From: Alkalicoccus daliensis
GTDB taxonomy: Bacteria; Bacillota; Bacilli; Bacillales; Salisediminibacteriaceae
DNA length: 64,000 nucleotides
Assembly (NCBI RefSeq): GCF_900103955.1
Contig: NZ_FNIL01000009.1
Span: 1 to 64,000, forward strand
Reading direction: 5' to 3'
The position numbers and the translations under genes are program-made. Below the pieces are notes generated by a model, which ran no database searches, was not told the DNA's origin, and worked only from the letters and a program-made list of their open reading frames with translations. Below are positions 1 to 7,923 of this stretch, in pieces. Each line of letters begins with the position of its first letter. Within the stretch, counting starts at the first letter, position 1.

Positions 1-150
1 GCAAATGCTTCCGGCGGTGAACGTTCATACCGCCTGTGGAAGAAGGAGGTCGGAAGATCCCGGAAGACGTTAGTCTACCCGGAGATCTCCTCCACGGCAG
101 GTCAGTTGCAGCGAATTCTTCTATTATTATCAACACTGAACATTAACAGA
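1..150. repeat. Dispersed intergenic repeat, family C (copy 1)
   Basis: This stretch has no convincing gene. It matches the reverse complement of about 61490-61640: both share CCTGTGGAAGAA, GGAAGATCCC, CCACGGCAGG and a tail resembling CATTAACAGA in the same order. Near the left edge GGCGGT and ACCGCC can form a hairpin. It looks like a degenerate palindromic non-coding repeat. The left boundary may lie outside the window. Confidence 0.6.
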
Positions 151-255
151 GCTAAATAAATAAAAGGTTTTCTGCAGGCGTTAAAAACCTTTCTATGTTT
201 AGTAGGAAGCATCACGGTCTGCCATAAAGAACATTTCATATAATAATTTACTGCT

Positions 256-271
256 GGTGATTTTTGTCACA
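256..271 (+). promoter_or_regulatory. Fnr/Crp-type operator upstream of fnr
   Basis: GGTGA-N6-TCACA differs by one base from the TGTGA-N6-TCACA consensus of Crp/Fnr regulators and lies 58 bases before the chosen fnr start. It suggests autoregulation under oxygen limitation, as known for fnr in Bacillus. Confidence 0.6.
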
Positions 272-328
272 TCCAATAGATTCAGGATGAAATACAATAG
301 GTGTAACATTAAGTACGGAGGGATTTTC

Positions 329-1054
329 ATGGGAAAAGAAGCAATGCTTGAAGTGCCAAAAAAACCATGTCAGAATACATTTCATTTTTCAGGGGAAAGT
401 ATGCAGGAGCTGCATCAGCTGATGTCAATTCAAACTTTCACTGCAGGAGGTATGCTGTTTAACAGAGAAGATACCGCAGGCTATTTGTTTTATATTATGG
501 ATGGAGAAGTGAAAATTTATAAAGAAACAGCGGATGATAAAGAATATGTACTGAGCTTTATGAGTACGGGAGATATATTTGGAGAATTAAACAGCTTTAC
601 GCAGCACCGGTATCATTTTAATGCCGTTGCAGAAATTGAAAGTAAAATAGGCGTTATTTGCAATAAAAGACTGGAAGAGAGAATGGAACAAAATCCCAGG
701 CTTTCCGGAGAATTTTTAAAATGGAGTTCTATGATGGAACAAATCGCGAGAGCAAAGCTGCAGGATTTAACGTTTTACGGAAAAAAAGGAGCTGTTTGTT
801 CCACTTTAATCCGTTTAGTGAATTCCTATGGAAGACAGGAAGGATCTGTGGTGAAAATCAAAAAGAAACTAAAAAATGGAGAACTGGGAAGCTACATCGG
901 TTCCTCCCGGGAAAACGTAAACAGAATACTCGCTTCCCTGAAAAAGGAAGGAGTTATTTCCCAGGAGGAAGGCTGTTTAGTAATCAATGATCTGGAATAC
1001 TTAAAACAGGCATCTCACTGTGAAAACTGTCTTCCAAGTATCTGCAGAATGTAA
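329..1054 (+). CDS. fnr: Fnr, anaerobic transcription regulator (Crp/Fnr family)
   Basis: A 241-residue oxygen-sensing transcription factor. The N-terminal half is a cyclic-nucleotide-binding-like beta barrel (FNREDTAGYLFYIMDGEVKIY, roughly residues 20-120). A dimerisation helix follows, then a winged helix with recognition helix SSRENVNRILASLKKEG. The C-terminus carries C231-x2-C234-x4-C239, the arrangement that ligates a [4Fe-4S] cluster in Bacillus subtilis Fnr. Asp146 in LQDLTFYGKKGA aligns with the aspartate that serves as fourth ligand there. The ATG at 329 is chosen over an in-frame start at 257 because a good CGGAGGG ribosome site precedes it and the longer form would run through the Fnr box. 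Length matches the family (about 238). No nar genes are in the window. Confidence 0.9.
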   Translation: MGKEAMLEVPKKPCQNTFHFSGESMQELHQLMSIQTFTAGGMLFNREDTAGYLFYIMDGEVKIYKETADDKEYVLSFMSTGDIFGELNSFTQHRYHFNAVAEIESKIGVICNKRLEERMEQNPRLSGEFLKWSSMMEQIARAKLQDLTFYGKKGAVCSTLIRLVNSYGRQEGSVVKIKKKLKNGELGSYIGSSRENVNRILASLKKEGVISQEEGCLVINDLEYLKQASHCENCLPSICRM

Positions 1055-1100
1055 AAGATACTGATGACGGCAGATTCATTACTGAGCGTAGTAACTCCTG

Positions 1101-1151
1101 AAAGTATAAGAAGCGTGCCTGGAATTCTCCAAGGCACGCTTCTTATACTTT
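1101..1151. terminator. Bidirectional rho-independent terminator, 20-bp stem
   Basis: Perfect 20-bp stem (1101-1120 with 1132-1151) and an 11-base loop. It lies between the convergent fnr and DUF2294 genes, and the latter's stop codon is inside the stem. Confidence 0.85.
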
Positions 1152-1844
1152 GCTGCTTGACTGCAGGGCGAGAATAATAAAACCAATGTCATTTTTAAAG
1201 TCCCAGTCCATAAAAGTTTCTACAATCGGCTTGTTAATAATTTTCTCCAGTCCTGCCTGGTAGAGCAGTTTCTTTTCTAATGGTCTTTTCACCAGTTTCA
1301 ATTCATCGGTAAAACCAGCTTTAATAAATTCCTTCTCAATCTGCACAAACACCCCGGATTTTCGTACTACGATAATTTGATCGTTAATCCAGTAGGATTT
1401 CGTGGAAGCAGGAGTTTTCTGTCCCCATTCACTCATTTCAATAATCGTTTGATTGAATTTTTTCTGATCAACAGAAGCGGGCCATGCAGGCTGAGTTATT
1501 TTATCTTCCGAGGATAAAATCCCTAAAATCATTCCGGTCTGCCGATGAATATTCCAGTCAAAATACATGTCCTGCAGATCAATATCTGCGATTGTTTGTA
1601 AGTTGTCGTGAATTTCAGGCATCAATTCCTGCATAAGAACATCTCTCGTTTCCTCTACGCGCTTCGTTTCCCGCTGCTTTACCAGTATTTTCTCCATAGG
1701 CGCCAGAAACCCTCGAAGGTGTATAACAAGAAAGGGTGAATAAAGGGCCACAAACACAGAAGTTGGTCCCTTGCCAAAATTATCACGAAGCATCTTTCCC
1801 ATGTAGCTTGCAATTTCTGTTTGTATATTTTTTTTATCTATCAT
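1143..1844 (-). CDS. DUF2294 / MpsC-family protein with two domain copies
   Basis: A 233-residue soluble protein that looks like two DUF2294 (MpsC-type) domains in tandem. The first begins IASYMGKMLRDNFGKGPTS and includes RGFLAPMEKIL and the R-x6-LMQELMPEI helix. The second, more diverged, runs from about residue 120 to the end. Members of this family accompany a membrane-potential/bicarbonate system in some Firmicutes, but no MpsA or MpsB partner is visible here, so the role is unknown. The ATG at 1844 is chosen over upstream in-frame codons because AAAGGAGAAG sits 4 bases before it. The gene stands alone. Its upstream region holds a palindrome nearly identical to the MhqR-like site at 61858, so control by quinone or thiol stress is a reasonable inference. 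Confidence 0.7.
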   Translation of the reverse strand: MIDKKNIQTEIASYMGKMLRDNFGKGPTSVFVALYSPFLVIHLRGFLAPMEKILVKQRETKRVEETRDVLMQELMPEIHDNLQTIADIDLQDMYFDWNIHRQTGMILGILSSEDKITQPAWPASVDQKKFNQTIIEMSEWGQKTPASTKSYWINDQIIVVRKSGVFVQIEKEFIKAGFTDELKLVKRPLEKKLLYQAGLEKIINKPIVETFMDWDFKNDIGFIILALQSSSKV

Positions 1845-1923
1845 TTTCTTCTCCTTTAAATGAACATCGCTGCTGAAATGGATTTTCGATATTAATATTT
1901 CCCGGTATGGCGGGGGTTTAAAC

Positions 1924-1939
1924 ATCTCGAAAGCGAGAT
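1924..1939. promoter_or_regulatory. MhqR-like operator before the DUF2294 gene
   Basis: ATCTCG-AAAG-CGAGAT is an inverted repeat with the same arms and spacing as ATCTCG-AATT-CGAGAT at 61859-61874. It lies 80 bases upstream of the DUF2294 start, in promoter range. Confidence 0.5.
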
Positions 1940-1962
1940 AATTTTTCAATTGTTTTTCCATA

Positions 1963-1996
1963 TAAAAAAGCTGCAAAGAAATTTTCTTTGCAGCTT
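1963..1996 (-). terminator. Rho-independent terminator on minus strand with no gene upstream of it
   Basis: A 13-bp perfect stem (1968-1980 with 1984-1996), 3-base loop and a run of U on the minus strand. No coding gene ends here. It could end a small RNA started near 2060, or insulate the DUF2294 promoter. Confidence 0.7.
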
Positions 1997-2525
1997 ATCA
2001 ATGAGCACTAACGTCTCTTGATTTCCACTTTGCTGTTCGCAGGGGATTATTATAATAATTGTAATTGTGTATGAATTATTTCTCTTATCCAATAACTTAT
2101 TTCCAGCTCTATCGTCTGTAAATACCGCTGCGGATAAAAGCTCAGGCTGTATATTTTTCTAAGTATGCCAAACTAATATAATATACTCGTATTTTTTAGG
2201 TTAAACTCTTTTATCATAATTTGCTTAAATAGAACAGTGGATTTTACGGATACCTCAGGCTCTTACAAAAATCCTGTCCATTACCTGCAAGCTTTTAAAA
2301 CAAGAATAATTCGCAGGGAGCAATTAATTGCACAATTAACTATATCGAAATTTAATATTTTTTGCAAGAGTCCTGCTGGGAATGCATAAAATATTTATTG
2401 ATTAAAAAGAGGAGGATTGTTTATATAATAGTCGCTTTCCTTCCTGTATACTAGAAGTATCTGTAATATTGAATTTAATGTTCTATAAATTCCACAGACG
2501 ATATTACGAAGAGGGAGCTTCCAAC
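1997..2525. other. AT-rich intergenic region, possible sRNA on minus strand
   Basis: No plausible ORF on either strand. On the minus strand a TATAAT-like box around 2047-2054 would start an RNA of about 85 bases ending at the 1963-1996 terminator. The remainder (2100-2460) shows nothing recognisable. Confidence 0.3.
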
Positions 2526-3545
2526 ATGACAAAAAATGAAACTATTAATATAGACGGTCTGCAATTCGGCTGGGAAACTCAAGAAGGTTTGTTTACCTAT
2601 GAAGGAGAAGATGCGGTACTTTTCTGGGTTACTACCGTAATGAGAGAATTTTTTGATGCTTTAGAAGAAGTGTCAGGGGAAGAAGCTGCAAGAGTTGTAC
2701 TGGAAACCACGGGCTTTCGTCAAGGTGTGGTGGTCGGAGAATATTTTTCCAATATGAAAAATGTGAATGTAGAGGAAGCGGCAGCATTAATCACAGCAAC
2801 TTATGCCTCTGCAGGCTGGGGGCTGGCTGAAATTCATAAGCTGGATATTGAAAATAAAACACTGGAAGTATATTTAAAAAACAGCTGGGAACATAAGGTT
2901 AACGTGGCACAAAAGAAAGAGCGGGGAGGAGATTTTCTGCCTGCCCATTATGCGGGTATTTTTACACAGATGTTCGGCCAGAATATTTGGTATGAAGTAA
3001 TTCACTATCAGCTGGAAGGATATGATGAAACTGTTATCCACTATTTTCCTTCGGAGGAAAGTGTAGAAAAAAATATTCACAGACTTGTCCGGCAGAAAGA
3101 AGCAGAGCAGATTGAACGACTGGAAGCTCTGGTAAAAGAAAAAACTGAAGATTTAAACCAGCTTATTAAGGAAATTTCTTCTCCTATTATTCCTGTGTTA
3201 GAGGAAATAGTAGTTATACCTCTTCTTGGTACCTATGATGAAGACCGGACAGGAGAATTACTGGAAAAAACCCTGGAGCAGCTTCCAAAATACAGAGCTG
3301 AATACATGGTGCTGGATTTAACAGGCTTAAATGATAACTTCACAGAGCACGCTGCCAGTCTGATTGAAAAATTAGGTGCAGCAGCTTCTTTGATCGGAAC
3401 TGAAACAATTATTGTGGGGATTTCCCCGCAAGTCAGCATGACGATACAGGAGAATGCAGTAGACCTGAAGAAATTCAATTGCTTTCATTCCCTGCAGCAC
3501 GGAATTCATTATGCGCTTGCACAAAAAGGACGAAGCATCCTATAA
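2526..3545 (+). CDS. RsbR-like STAS-domain stress sensor with V4R/XylR-N-like sensor
   Basis: A 339-residue cytoplasmic protein. Residues 1-190 resemble the XylR-N/V4R ligand-sensing region (VVLETTGFRQG, ITATYASAGWGLAEIHKLD). A coiled linker with many Glu/Lys follows at about 195-220, then a STAS domain starting EEIVVIPLLGTYDEDRTGE. The layout of sensor, linker and STAS is that of RsbR co-antagonist paralogs in the stressosome, which feeds SigB. Thr266 (LDLTG) and Thr306 (SPQVSMTI) sit in the two stretches where RsbR proteins are phosphorylated. The ATG at 2526 is preferred over an upstream in-frame codon because GAAGAGGGAG precedes it. No RsbS or RsbT gene is adjacent, so it probably joins a stressosome encoded elsewhere. 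Confidence 0.75.
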   Translation: MTKNETINIDGLQFGWETQEGLFTYEGEDAVLFWVTTVMREFFDALEEVSGEEAARVVLETTGFRQGVVVGEYFSNMKNVNVEEAAALITATYASAGWGLAEIHKLDIENKTLEVYLKNSWEHKVNVAQKKERGGDFLPAHYAGIFTQMFGQNIWYEVIHYQLEGYDETVIHYFPSEESVEKNIHRLVRQKEAEQIERLEALVKEKTEDLNQLIKEISSPIIPVLEEIVVIPLLGTYDEDRTGELLEKTLEQLPKYRAEYMVLDLTGLNDNFTEHAASLIEKLGAAASLIGTETIIVGISPQVSMTIQENAVDLKKFNCFHSLQHGIHYALAQKGRSIL

Positions 3546-3577
3546 ATCTTAGAAGAGGAATAAGCAGAACTGTTTAT

Positions 3578-3623
3578 AAAGCACCGGAGTCTGACAGGGT
3601 TTTACCTGCAGCTCTGGTGCTTT
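3578..3623 (+). terminator. Rho-independent terminator
   Basis: AAAGCACCGGAG pairs with CTCTGGTGCTTT and a T-rich tail follows, 33 bases after the RsbR-like stop. Confidence 0.75.
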
Positions 3624-3769
3624 ATTTTATCCTTTATTACATTAAAATATGAGTATTACAGAGAATGCCGGACTTTCCCCCATTTAAAACGGATCTACAA
3701 ATAAAACGCAGGAATAATACTTTATGGAGGAGGGAAAAGAAAATTATTCAGGAGAAGGAGGGAATCATA

Positions 3770-4402
3770 ATGAAAATTCCAGAATCACTTGCGAAAGAAG
3801 GAAGAAAAAAACTTGCTGATTATCCGGTGGAAGGGTTTGTATATGGAAGCGGCCCGCAAAATCCAGCGATGATGCTCGTAGGAGAAGCACCTGGAGAAAC
3901 AGAAATACATAACGGCATTCCCTTCAGCGGAAGAGCAGGGAAAGAGCTGATGAAATTTTTAGAAAAGCTGGGGCTTCAAAGAGAAGAAGTGTACATTACC
4001 GCTTCTGTCCGAAGCCGTCCCTACCGATGGGGGGAAAAGAAAGAGAGGGACGGCACTACTACCAAGCGAAAGTACAACCGGCCGCCTACAGCGAAAGAAA
4101 TCTATGCCCATGCGCCACTGCTTGATTATGAAATTGATCACGTAAATGCTCCAGTCATTGTGACGCTTGGAAATATCGGTTTACGACGCCTGAAAGGAAA
4201 AGATTATAAAATCACTGAAAGTCACGGGCAGTTGATTCAGGGACCCGTCCTTCGTGCTGACCCGGATGGATACAGCTGGACGGAAAAGGAATACCGGGTT
4301 TTCCCTACCTTTCATCCAGCTTCGGTTTTTTATAATCGGTCGCTGCAGGACAAAATAAATGAAGATGTTGAAACACTGAGAAACATACTGGCAGAAACGT
4401 GA
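3770..4402 (+). CDS. Family-4-type uracil-DNA glycosylase without Fe-S cysteines
   Basis: A 210-residue base-excision-repair enzyme of the uracil-DNA glycosylase superfamily. The active-site loop is VGEAPGETEIHNGIPFSGRAG (about residues 37-57) and the DNA-intercalating motif is FHPASVFYNRSL near the C-terminus, both typical of family 4. Family-4 enzymes normally bind a [4Fe-4S] cluster through four cysteines, including one in a VKCRP segment. This protein has no cysteine at all and shows VRSRP there, so it must be cluster-free. The ATG at 3770 has an AGAAGGAGGG ribosome site; an in-frame ATG at 3665 lacks one. The following SDR starts 76 bases downstream and may be cotranscribed. Confidence 0.8.
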   Translation: MKIPESLAKEGRKKLADYPVEGFVYGSGPQNPAMMLVGEAPGETEIHNGIPFSGRAGKELMKFLEKLGLQREEVYITASVRSRPYRWGEKKERDGTTTKRKYNRPPTAKEIYAHAPLLDYEIDHVNAPVIVTLGNIGLRRLKGKDYKITESHGQLIQGPVLRADPDGYSWTEKEYRVFPTFHPASVFYNRSLQDKINEDVETLRNILAET

Positions 4403-4477
4403 ACCTCTGCAGTGGAAGAAAAGTTATCACTTCTTATAGAGGGGGTAAAGAAAAGAAAAACTAAAGGAGCTGTAGAA

Positions 4478-5551
4478 ATGGCACAAAATCAGCTGGCTGA
4501 ATATCAGAGCAGACAGGAAAAAAGGCAGTCCCGCCATAAAAAAATCCCACTTAAAAAAGTTGCAAATCAGGTAATAGTTATTACCGGAGCTACAAGCGGG
4601 ATTGGTTTGTCTACTGCCAGAATGGCGGCTGCCAAAGGGGCCGCTGTCGTACTTGCTGCAAGAAATGAAGAAGCGCTGCAGGAGATAACGAATGAGCTGA
4701 GGGAACAAGGTGCATCAGCAGTCTGGGTTAAGGCAGATGTAAGCAGGGAGGAAGAAGTAAAACAAATTCTCGCAACCGCACTGGAGCAGTTTGGCCGTGT
4801 AGATACATGGGTGAATAATGCAGGTATCGCAATGTTCGGAGAGGCAGATGAAGTCAGTATCGAAGACCTTCGCAGCTTATTTGAAACGAACTTCTGGGGA
4901 GCTGTGTATGGCTCCAGAACTGCTTTGCAATATTTTAAAGAGCAGAGAAGTGCAGGCGCGTTAATTAATATGGGGAGCGCCTATGGAGACATGGGTGTGG
5001 TGCTGCAATCCGGGTATTCCGCTGCAAAGCATGCCCTGCATGGCTGGACAAAAAGTCTGCGGACAGAAATGGAAGCGAAAGGTCTTCCTGTTTCAGTAAC
5101 GTTAATTAATCCGGGAAAAATAGATACGCCGGTGAACGAACATGCCGCCAGCTATATGAAGCACCAGCCCGCACACCGAGAATTAACTTATCCGCCAAAA
5201 ACAGCAGCCGAGGCAGTACTGCACGCAGCAGAGCATCCGAAAAAAATAATCTATGTTGGCTCTCAGGCGCGTCTGGTCGGGCTTTTGGAAAACGGAGCTC
5301 CAAACCTGTCTGATAAGCTGATCGCGTTGCTGATGTCCAGAACACAGCATGCAGATAAACCTTCACAGGCAAAAGAAAATAATGCTTTATACAGGGCAGG
5401 GACAGGACAGAAAGAGCATGGGGAGCATCCCGGCTTGAAAAGGTCCACCAGCTGGTATACGAAAGCTTCAAAGCACCCAGTACTTACTTACCTTGCTTTC
5501 GCAGGTGCAGTGTGCGGGGCACTATGGACATTTCTTTCAAAAAAGCGTTAA
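4478..5551 (+). CDS. SDR-family oxidoreductase with C-terminal membrane anchor
   Basis: A 357-residue short-chain dehydrogenase/reductase. The Rossmann motif is TGATSGIG, NNAG follows, Ser lies in NMGSAYGD and the catalytic pair is YSAAK. The chain is about 100 residues longer than a classical SDR: after the catalytic domain comes a polar stretch, then a single hydrophobic helix (HPVLTYLAFAGAVCGALW) and a basic tail, predicting a membrane tether with the enzyme in the cytoplasm. The ATG at 4478 has AAAGGAGC in front; a GTG at 4412 has no ribosome site. The substrate cannot be told from sequence. Confidence 0.85.
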   Translation: MAQNQLAEYQSRQEKRQSRHKKIPLKKVANQVIVITGATSGIGLSTARMAAAKGAAVVLAARNEEALQEITNELREQGASAVWVKADVSREEEVKQILATALEQFGRVDTWVNNAGIAMFGEADEVSIEDLRSLFETNFWGAVYGSRTALQYFKEQRSAGALINMGSAYGDMGVVLQSGYSAAKHALHGWTKSLRTEMEAKGLPVSVTLINPGKIDTPVNEHAASYMKHQPAHRELTYPPKTAAEAVLHAAEHPKKIIYVGSQARLVGLLENGAPNLSDKLIALLMSRTQHADKPSQAKENNALYRAGTGQKEHGEHPGLKRSTSWYTKASKHPVLTYLAFAGAVCGALWTFLSKKR

Positions 5552-5573
5552 AAACAACTAAGCAGAATGCAAG

Positions 5574-5612
5574 CGCCCGCAGGAGAAAAAACACTTCTGC
5601 TGCGGGCGTTTT
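5574..5612 (+). terminator. Rho-independent terminator
   Basis: CGCCCGCAG pairs with CTGCGGGCG followed by TTTT, just after the SDR gene. Confidence 0.8.
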
Positions 5613-5639
5613 GTATATAAAGTTAAAAAACGGAAATTA

Positions 5640-5738
5640 TTAGCGGAAATCCCGTTTGTTTTCACGGCTGCGTGCTGCTATTGCATAAAACAAAAGTGAA
5701 GTAAGCGTTAGCAGCAGTATAAGAAGTGTGTTCTTCAT
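5640..5738 (-). CDS. Small single-pass membrane protein, 32 residues
   Basis: An ORF of 32 residues starting MKNTLLILLLTLTSLLF and ending with the charged tail ARSRENKRDFR. It is preceded by TAGGAGGATATGAGAA, a strong ribosome site. The composition (one hydrophobic helix, then a positively charged cytoplasmic tail) is that of a small membrane peptide. I do not recognise a family. It lies between a plus-strand terminator and the ndh stop codon, on the same strand as ndh but upstream-independent. Confidence 0.55.
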   Translation of the reverse strand: MKNTLLILLLTLTSLLFYAIAARSRENKRDFR

Positions 5739-5835
5739 TTCTCATATCCTCCTATTCCTATAGTAACGATTAAAAATAATACTCAAAATGCTTTCCGGGT
5801 TTCGAGGTCAAAGATGGAGGGTAGTTTACTTCAGT

Positions 5836-7047
5836 TTAAAACATTGTGAACTTTCCCTTTTTAAGCACCAGCGCCGGCCCTCCGAGCATCAATAAATATC
5901 TGTTATCAATCACGTTTTTCATCGCACGGGCTGTTTTGCCATATAATTTTGTGTTTGAAAAGATAGTGCCGCAAGCGTCACCACCGCCAAGGGATACGAC
6001 TACTCCCTTATCGGAAAAGTTAAACTCTTTCAGCCGTGTCTCGCCGCGGATAAGAAATTTTAAATTCTCAGCACAGGTTTCAGCTTCCTGTGTGGCAATC
6101 TGTGCAGTAGGTGGGTATGGTTTATTCAGCTCTTTGTTTGTAACCCAGGCACAGTCTCCCAATACAAATATATTTTCATCTTCTGGCATCCGCAGATCAT
6201 CATTTACGTTTACTTTTCCTTTAAAAACATTGAAATTTGAAGCAGTCAGTACAGAACTTCCCTGGACGCCTCCTGTCCATACAATCGTCCCTGCTTTAAT
6301 TTCCTGATTACCGGCAATTTTAATACCGTCAGAAGAACATTCTTCTATTTTTGTATTTGTTAAAAATTCGATTCCTCTTATTTTAAGGTTATTTTTTGTA
6401 TAATCGATAAGCTCTTCGTCAAATCCTGGAAGAATTGTGGGAGCCATTTCTACATTGATTATTCTTACTTTTCTACGGTCTATGTCGAATTTTTTGCAAA
6501 GCTTGGGGATGGAATCTGCGAGTTCTCCAAGAAACTCGATTCCAGTAAAGCCGCTGCCTCCGACAATAATATTTAATTTGCCGCTGTTTTCGTTTTCGCT
6601 TCGGTAGGTAGCAAATTGATATTCAATATGATGATAAATCTCCCTGCTGGAGTCAATGGAGCTGATAGAAAAAGAATGCTCGTCAAGACCAGGGATTCCA
6701 AAGGTGGCTTTTTCAAAGCCGAGTGCAAATACTAGGTAATCGTATTCCAATACACCGTTATCTAAAATTACCTGTTTTTCTTCTTTATTTACTTTTTGAA
6801 CGGTGTCATATACAAGACTTACACGCTTTTCACTAATAATATCACTTATCATTATTCGTGCCTGATTTTGGCTCATCGTTCCTGCCGCAACTTCATGCAG
6901 CCAAGTGGTAATATGATGATAATTATGTTTGTTTACAAGTGTGATTTCTGCTTCTTCCGGACCCAGTTTCTTCACGAGCCGCCTGGTTGTAATCATTCCT
7001 GCGTAACCAGCACCGAGTACAACTATTTTAGGTTTATGGTTTTGCAA
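5836..7047 (-). CDS. ndh: Type II NADH dehydrogenase (NDH-2)
   Basis: A 403-residue single-subunit, non-proton-pumping NADH:menaquinone oxidoreductase bound to the inner face of the membrane. It has an N-terminal FAD site (VVLGAGYAGM), a second dinucleotide site for NADH (IIVGGSGFTGIE), the FAD-binding FVLGDCAW segment and the quinone-site AQIATQEAE. Length matches Bacillus YjlD/Ndh (about 390-400). The start is TTG at 7047, preceded by GAGGCGGG; no ATG alternative keeps the FAD motif. It is monocistronic. In Bacillus this gene is Rex-controlled, but only a poor Rex-like site is seen upstream. Confidence 0.9.
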   Translation of the reverse strand: MQNHKPKIVVLGAGYAGMITTRRLVKKLGPEEAEITLVNKHNYHHITTWLHEVAAGTMSQNQARIMISDIISEKRVSLVYDTVQKVNKEEKQVILDNGVLEYDYLVFALGFEKATFGIPGLDEHSFSISSIDSSREIYHHIEYQFATYRSENENSGKLNIIVGGSGFTGIEFLGELADSIPKLCKKFDIDRRKVRIINVEMAPTILPGFDEELIDYTKNNLKIRGIEFLTNTKIEECSSDGIKIAGNQEIKAGTIVWTGGVQGSSVLTASNFNVFKGKVNVNDDLRMPEDENIFVLGDCAWVTNKELNKPYPPTAQIATQEAETCAENLKFLIRGETRLKEFNFSDKGVVVSLGGGDACGTIFSNTKLYGKTARAMKNVIDNRYLLMLGGPALVLKKGKFTMF

Positions 7048-7352
7048 AATTTACCCGCCTCTCTATAGTTTATTTTTTCCTCCCGTAACTTATTTCAGGT
7101 GAATTAAGTATGAGATTTGTTTCATATCACAAGGGAGATGTTCTATTTCTTTACCCTATAATAAGGAGAGTAGTACAAATTTCCGTGAGAAAATTTTACA
7201 AGCTTCAAATTCGTGAGACTTGAGTCATTTTCTAATGCAGATTACTACAACAAAGAACTAATCATGGAAGGATCCTCCATCACAGACGGCCTGCTCTCAT
7301 TCCGCTGCAGCCGCCCTTTTTATTACCGCTGGTGAGACTAGGTGATGACTAT
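7048..7352. other. Intergenic region upstream of ndh
   Basis: Promoter region of ndh on the minus strand. At about 7260-7330 there is a short GC-richer stretch containing GGATCC and CAGACGG that faintly resembles the dispersed repeats elsewhere. No gene is visible. Confidence 0.4.
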
Positions 7353-7387
7353 GAAAAAGAGCCTCACTTTATGAAAAGTGAGGCTCT
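7353..7387 (-). terminator. Minus-strand terminator, probably of the formamidase gene, displaced by an element
   Basis: A 13-bp stem (7358-7370 with 7375-7387) whose U-run lies on the minus strand. The only minus gene upstream is the formamidase ending at 7924, 537 bases away. The mobile-looking element 7389-7914 fills exactly that gap. Confidence 0.75.
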
Positions 7388-7388
7388 A

Positions 7389-7914
7389 CAGAGTGTTTAT
7401 AAAGTAAGGAAGCTTGTATTTTAATAATTTTTTATGCATAAGGTTCTCCACCGCTTACCTGCGGAACCTTGCCGACCGGTCTTCAGCTGTTTCTCCTGCC
7501 CTTGGGGCAGAAAAAAGGATCTTCAGACTGCGCTTCAATCCCGCTGTCACCACCGGACGCTATGGAGAATAAGTTTTTATAGAAAAAGCTGCGCTTGTAC
7601 CGGAGACGCTCTATAAAATCTAATCCTCTTTTTTCTCAGCTGCAGTCGCAGAAGGTCGACTCCTGGAGGATTTATAACGATTCTTATATCTTCCCAGGCG
7701 TTTTTACTGGAAAGATATAGTAAGCATGCGCGAAACCAGCCAATGATCTTGAAATCACTGGAAAGAGCTCTTTCCAGTGATTTGGCTGCGTGAAGCCATG
7801 CTCCTCTTTTAAGAAGGCAGGTTCGCGGAGAGAGTTCCTTCCGGAAAGCGTACCTTCAAAGGCAAAGCATAAAATTGCATAATTATACAGAAAAAACACT
7901 TTTTCAACAGTCTG
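7389..7914 (+). mobile_element. Non-autonomous terminator-adjacent element, family A (copy 1, 526 bp)
   Basis: A non-coding element homologous along its length to 45517-46052 in inverse orientation. Ends form imperfect inverted repeats: CAGAGTGTTTATAAAG at the left and, read inward from the right, CAGACTGTTGAAAAAG. Inside are hairpin modules such as AAATCACTGGAAAG/CTTTCCAGTGATTT. Shared landmarks include GGATCTTCAGACTGCGCTT, CGCTATGGAGAA and AAGAAGGCAGGTTCGCGGAG. No transposase ORF, so any movement depends on an enzyme elsewhere. It begins one base after a terminator stem. Confidence 0.75.
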
Positions 7915-7923
7915 ATAGCGAAT

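Noticed and set aside
7115-7132. Possible Rex-binding site upstream of ndh
   Set aside because: Only the right half matches TTTCACAA; the left half is poor, so it is not called.
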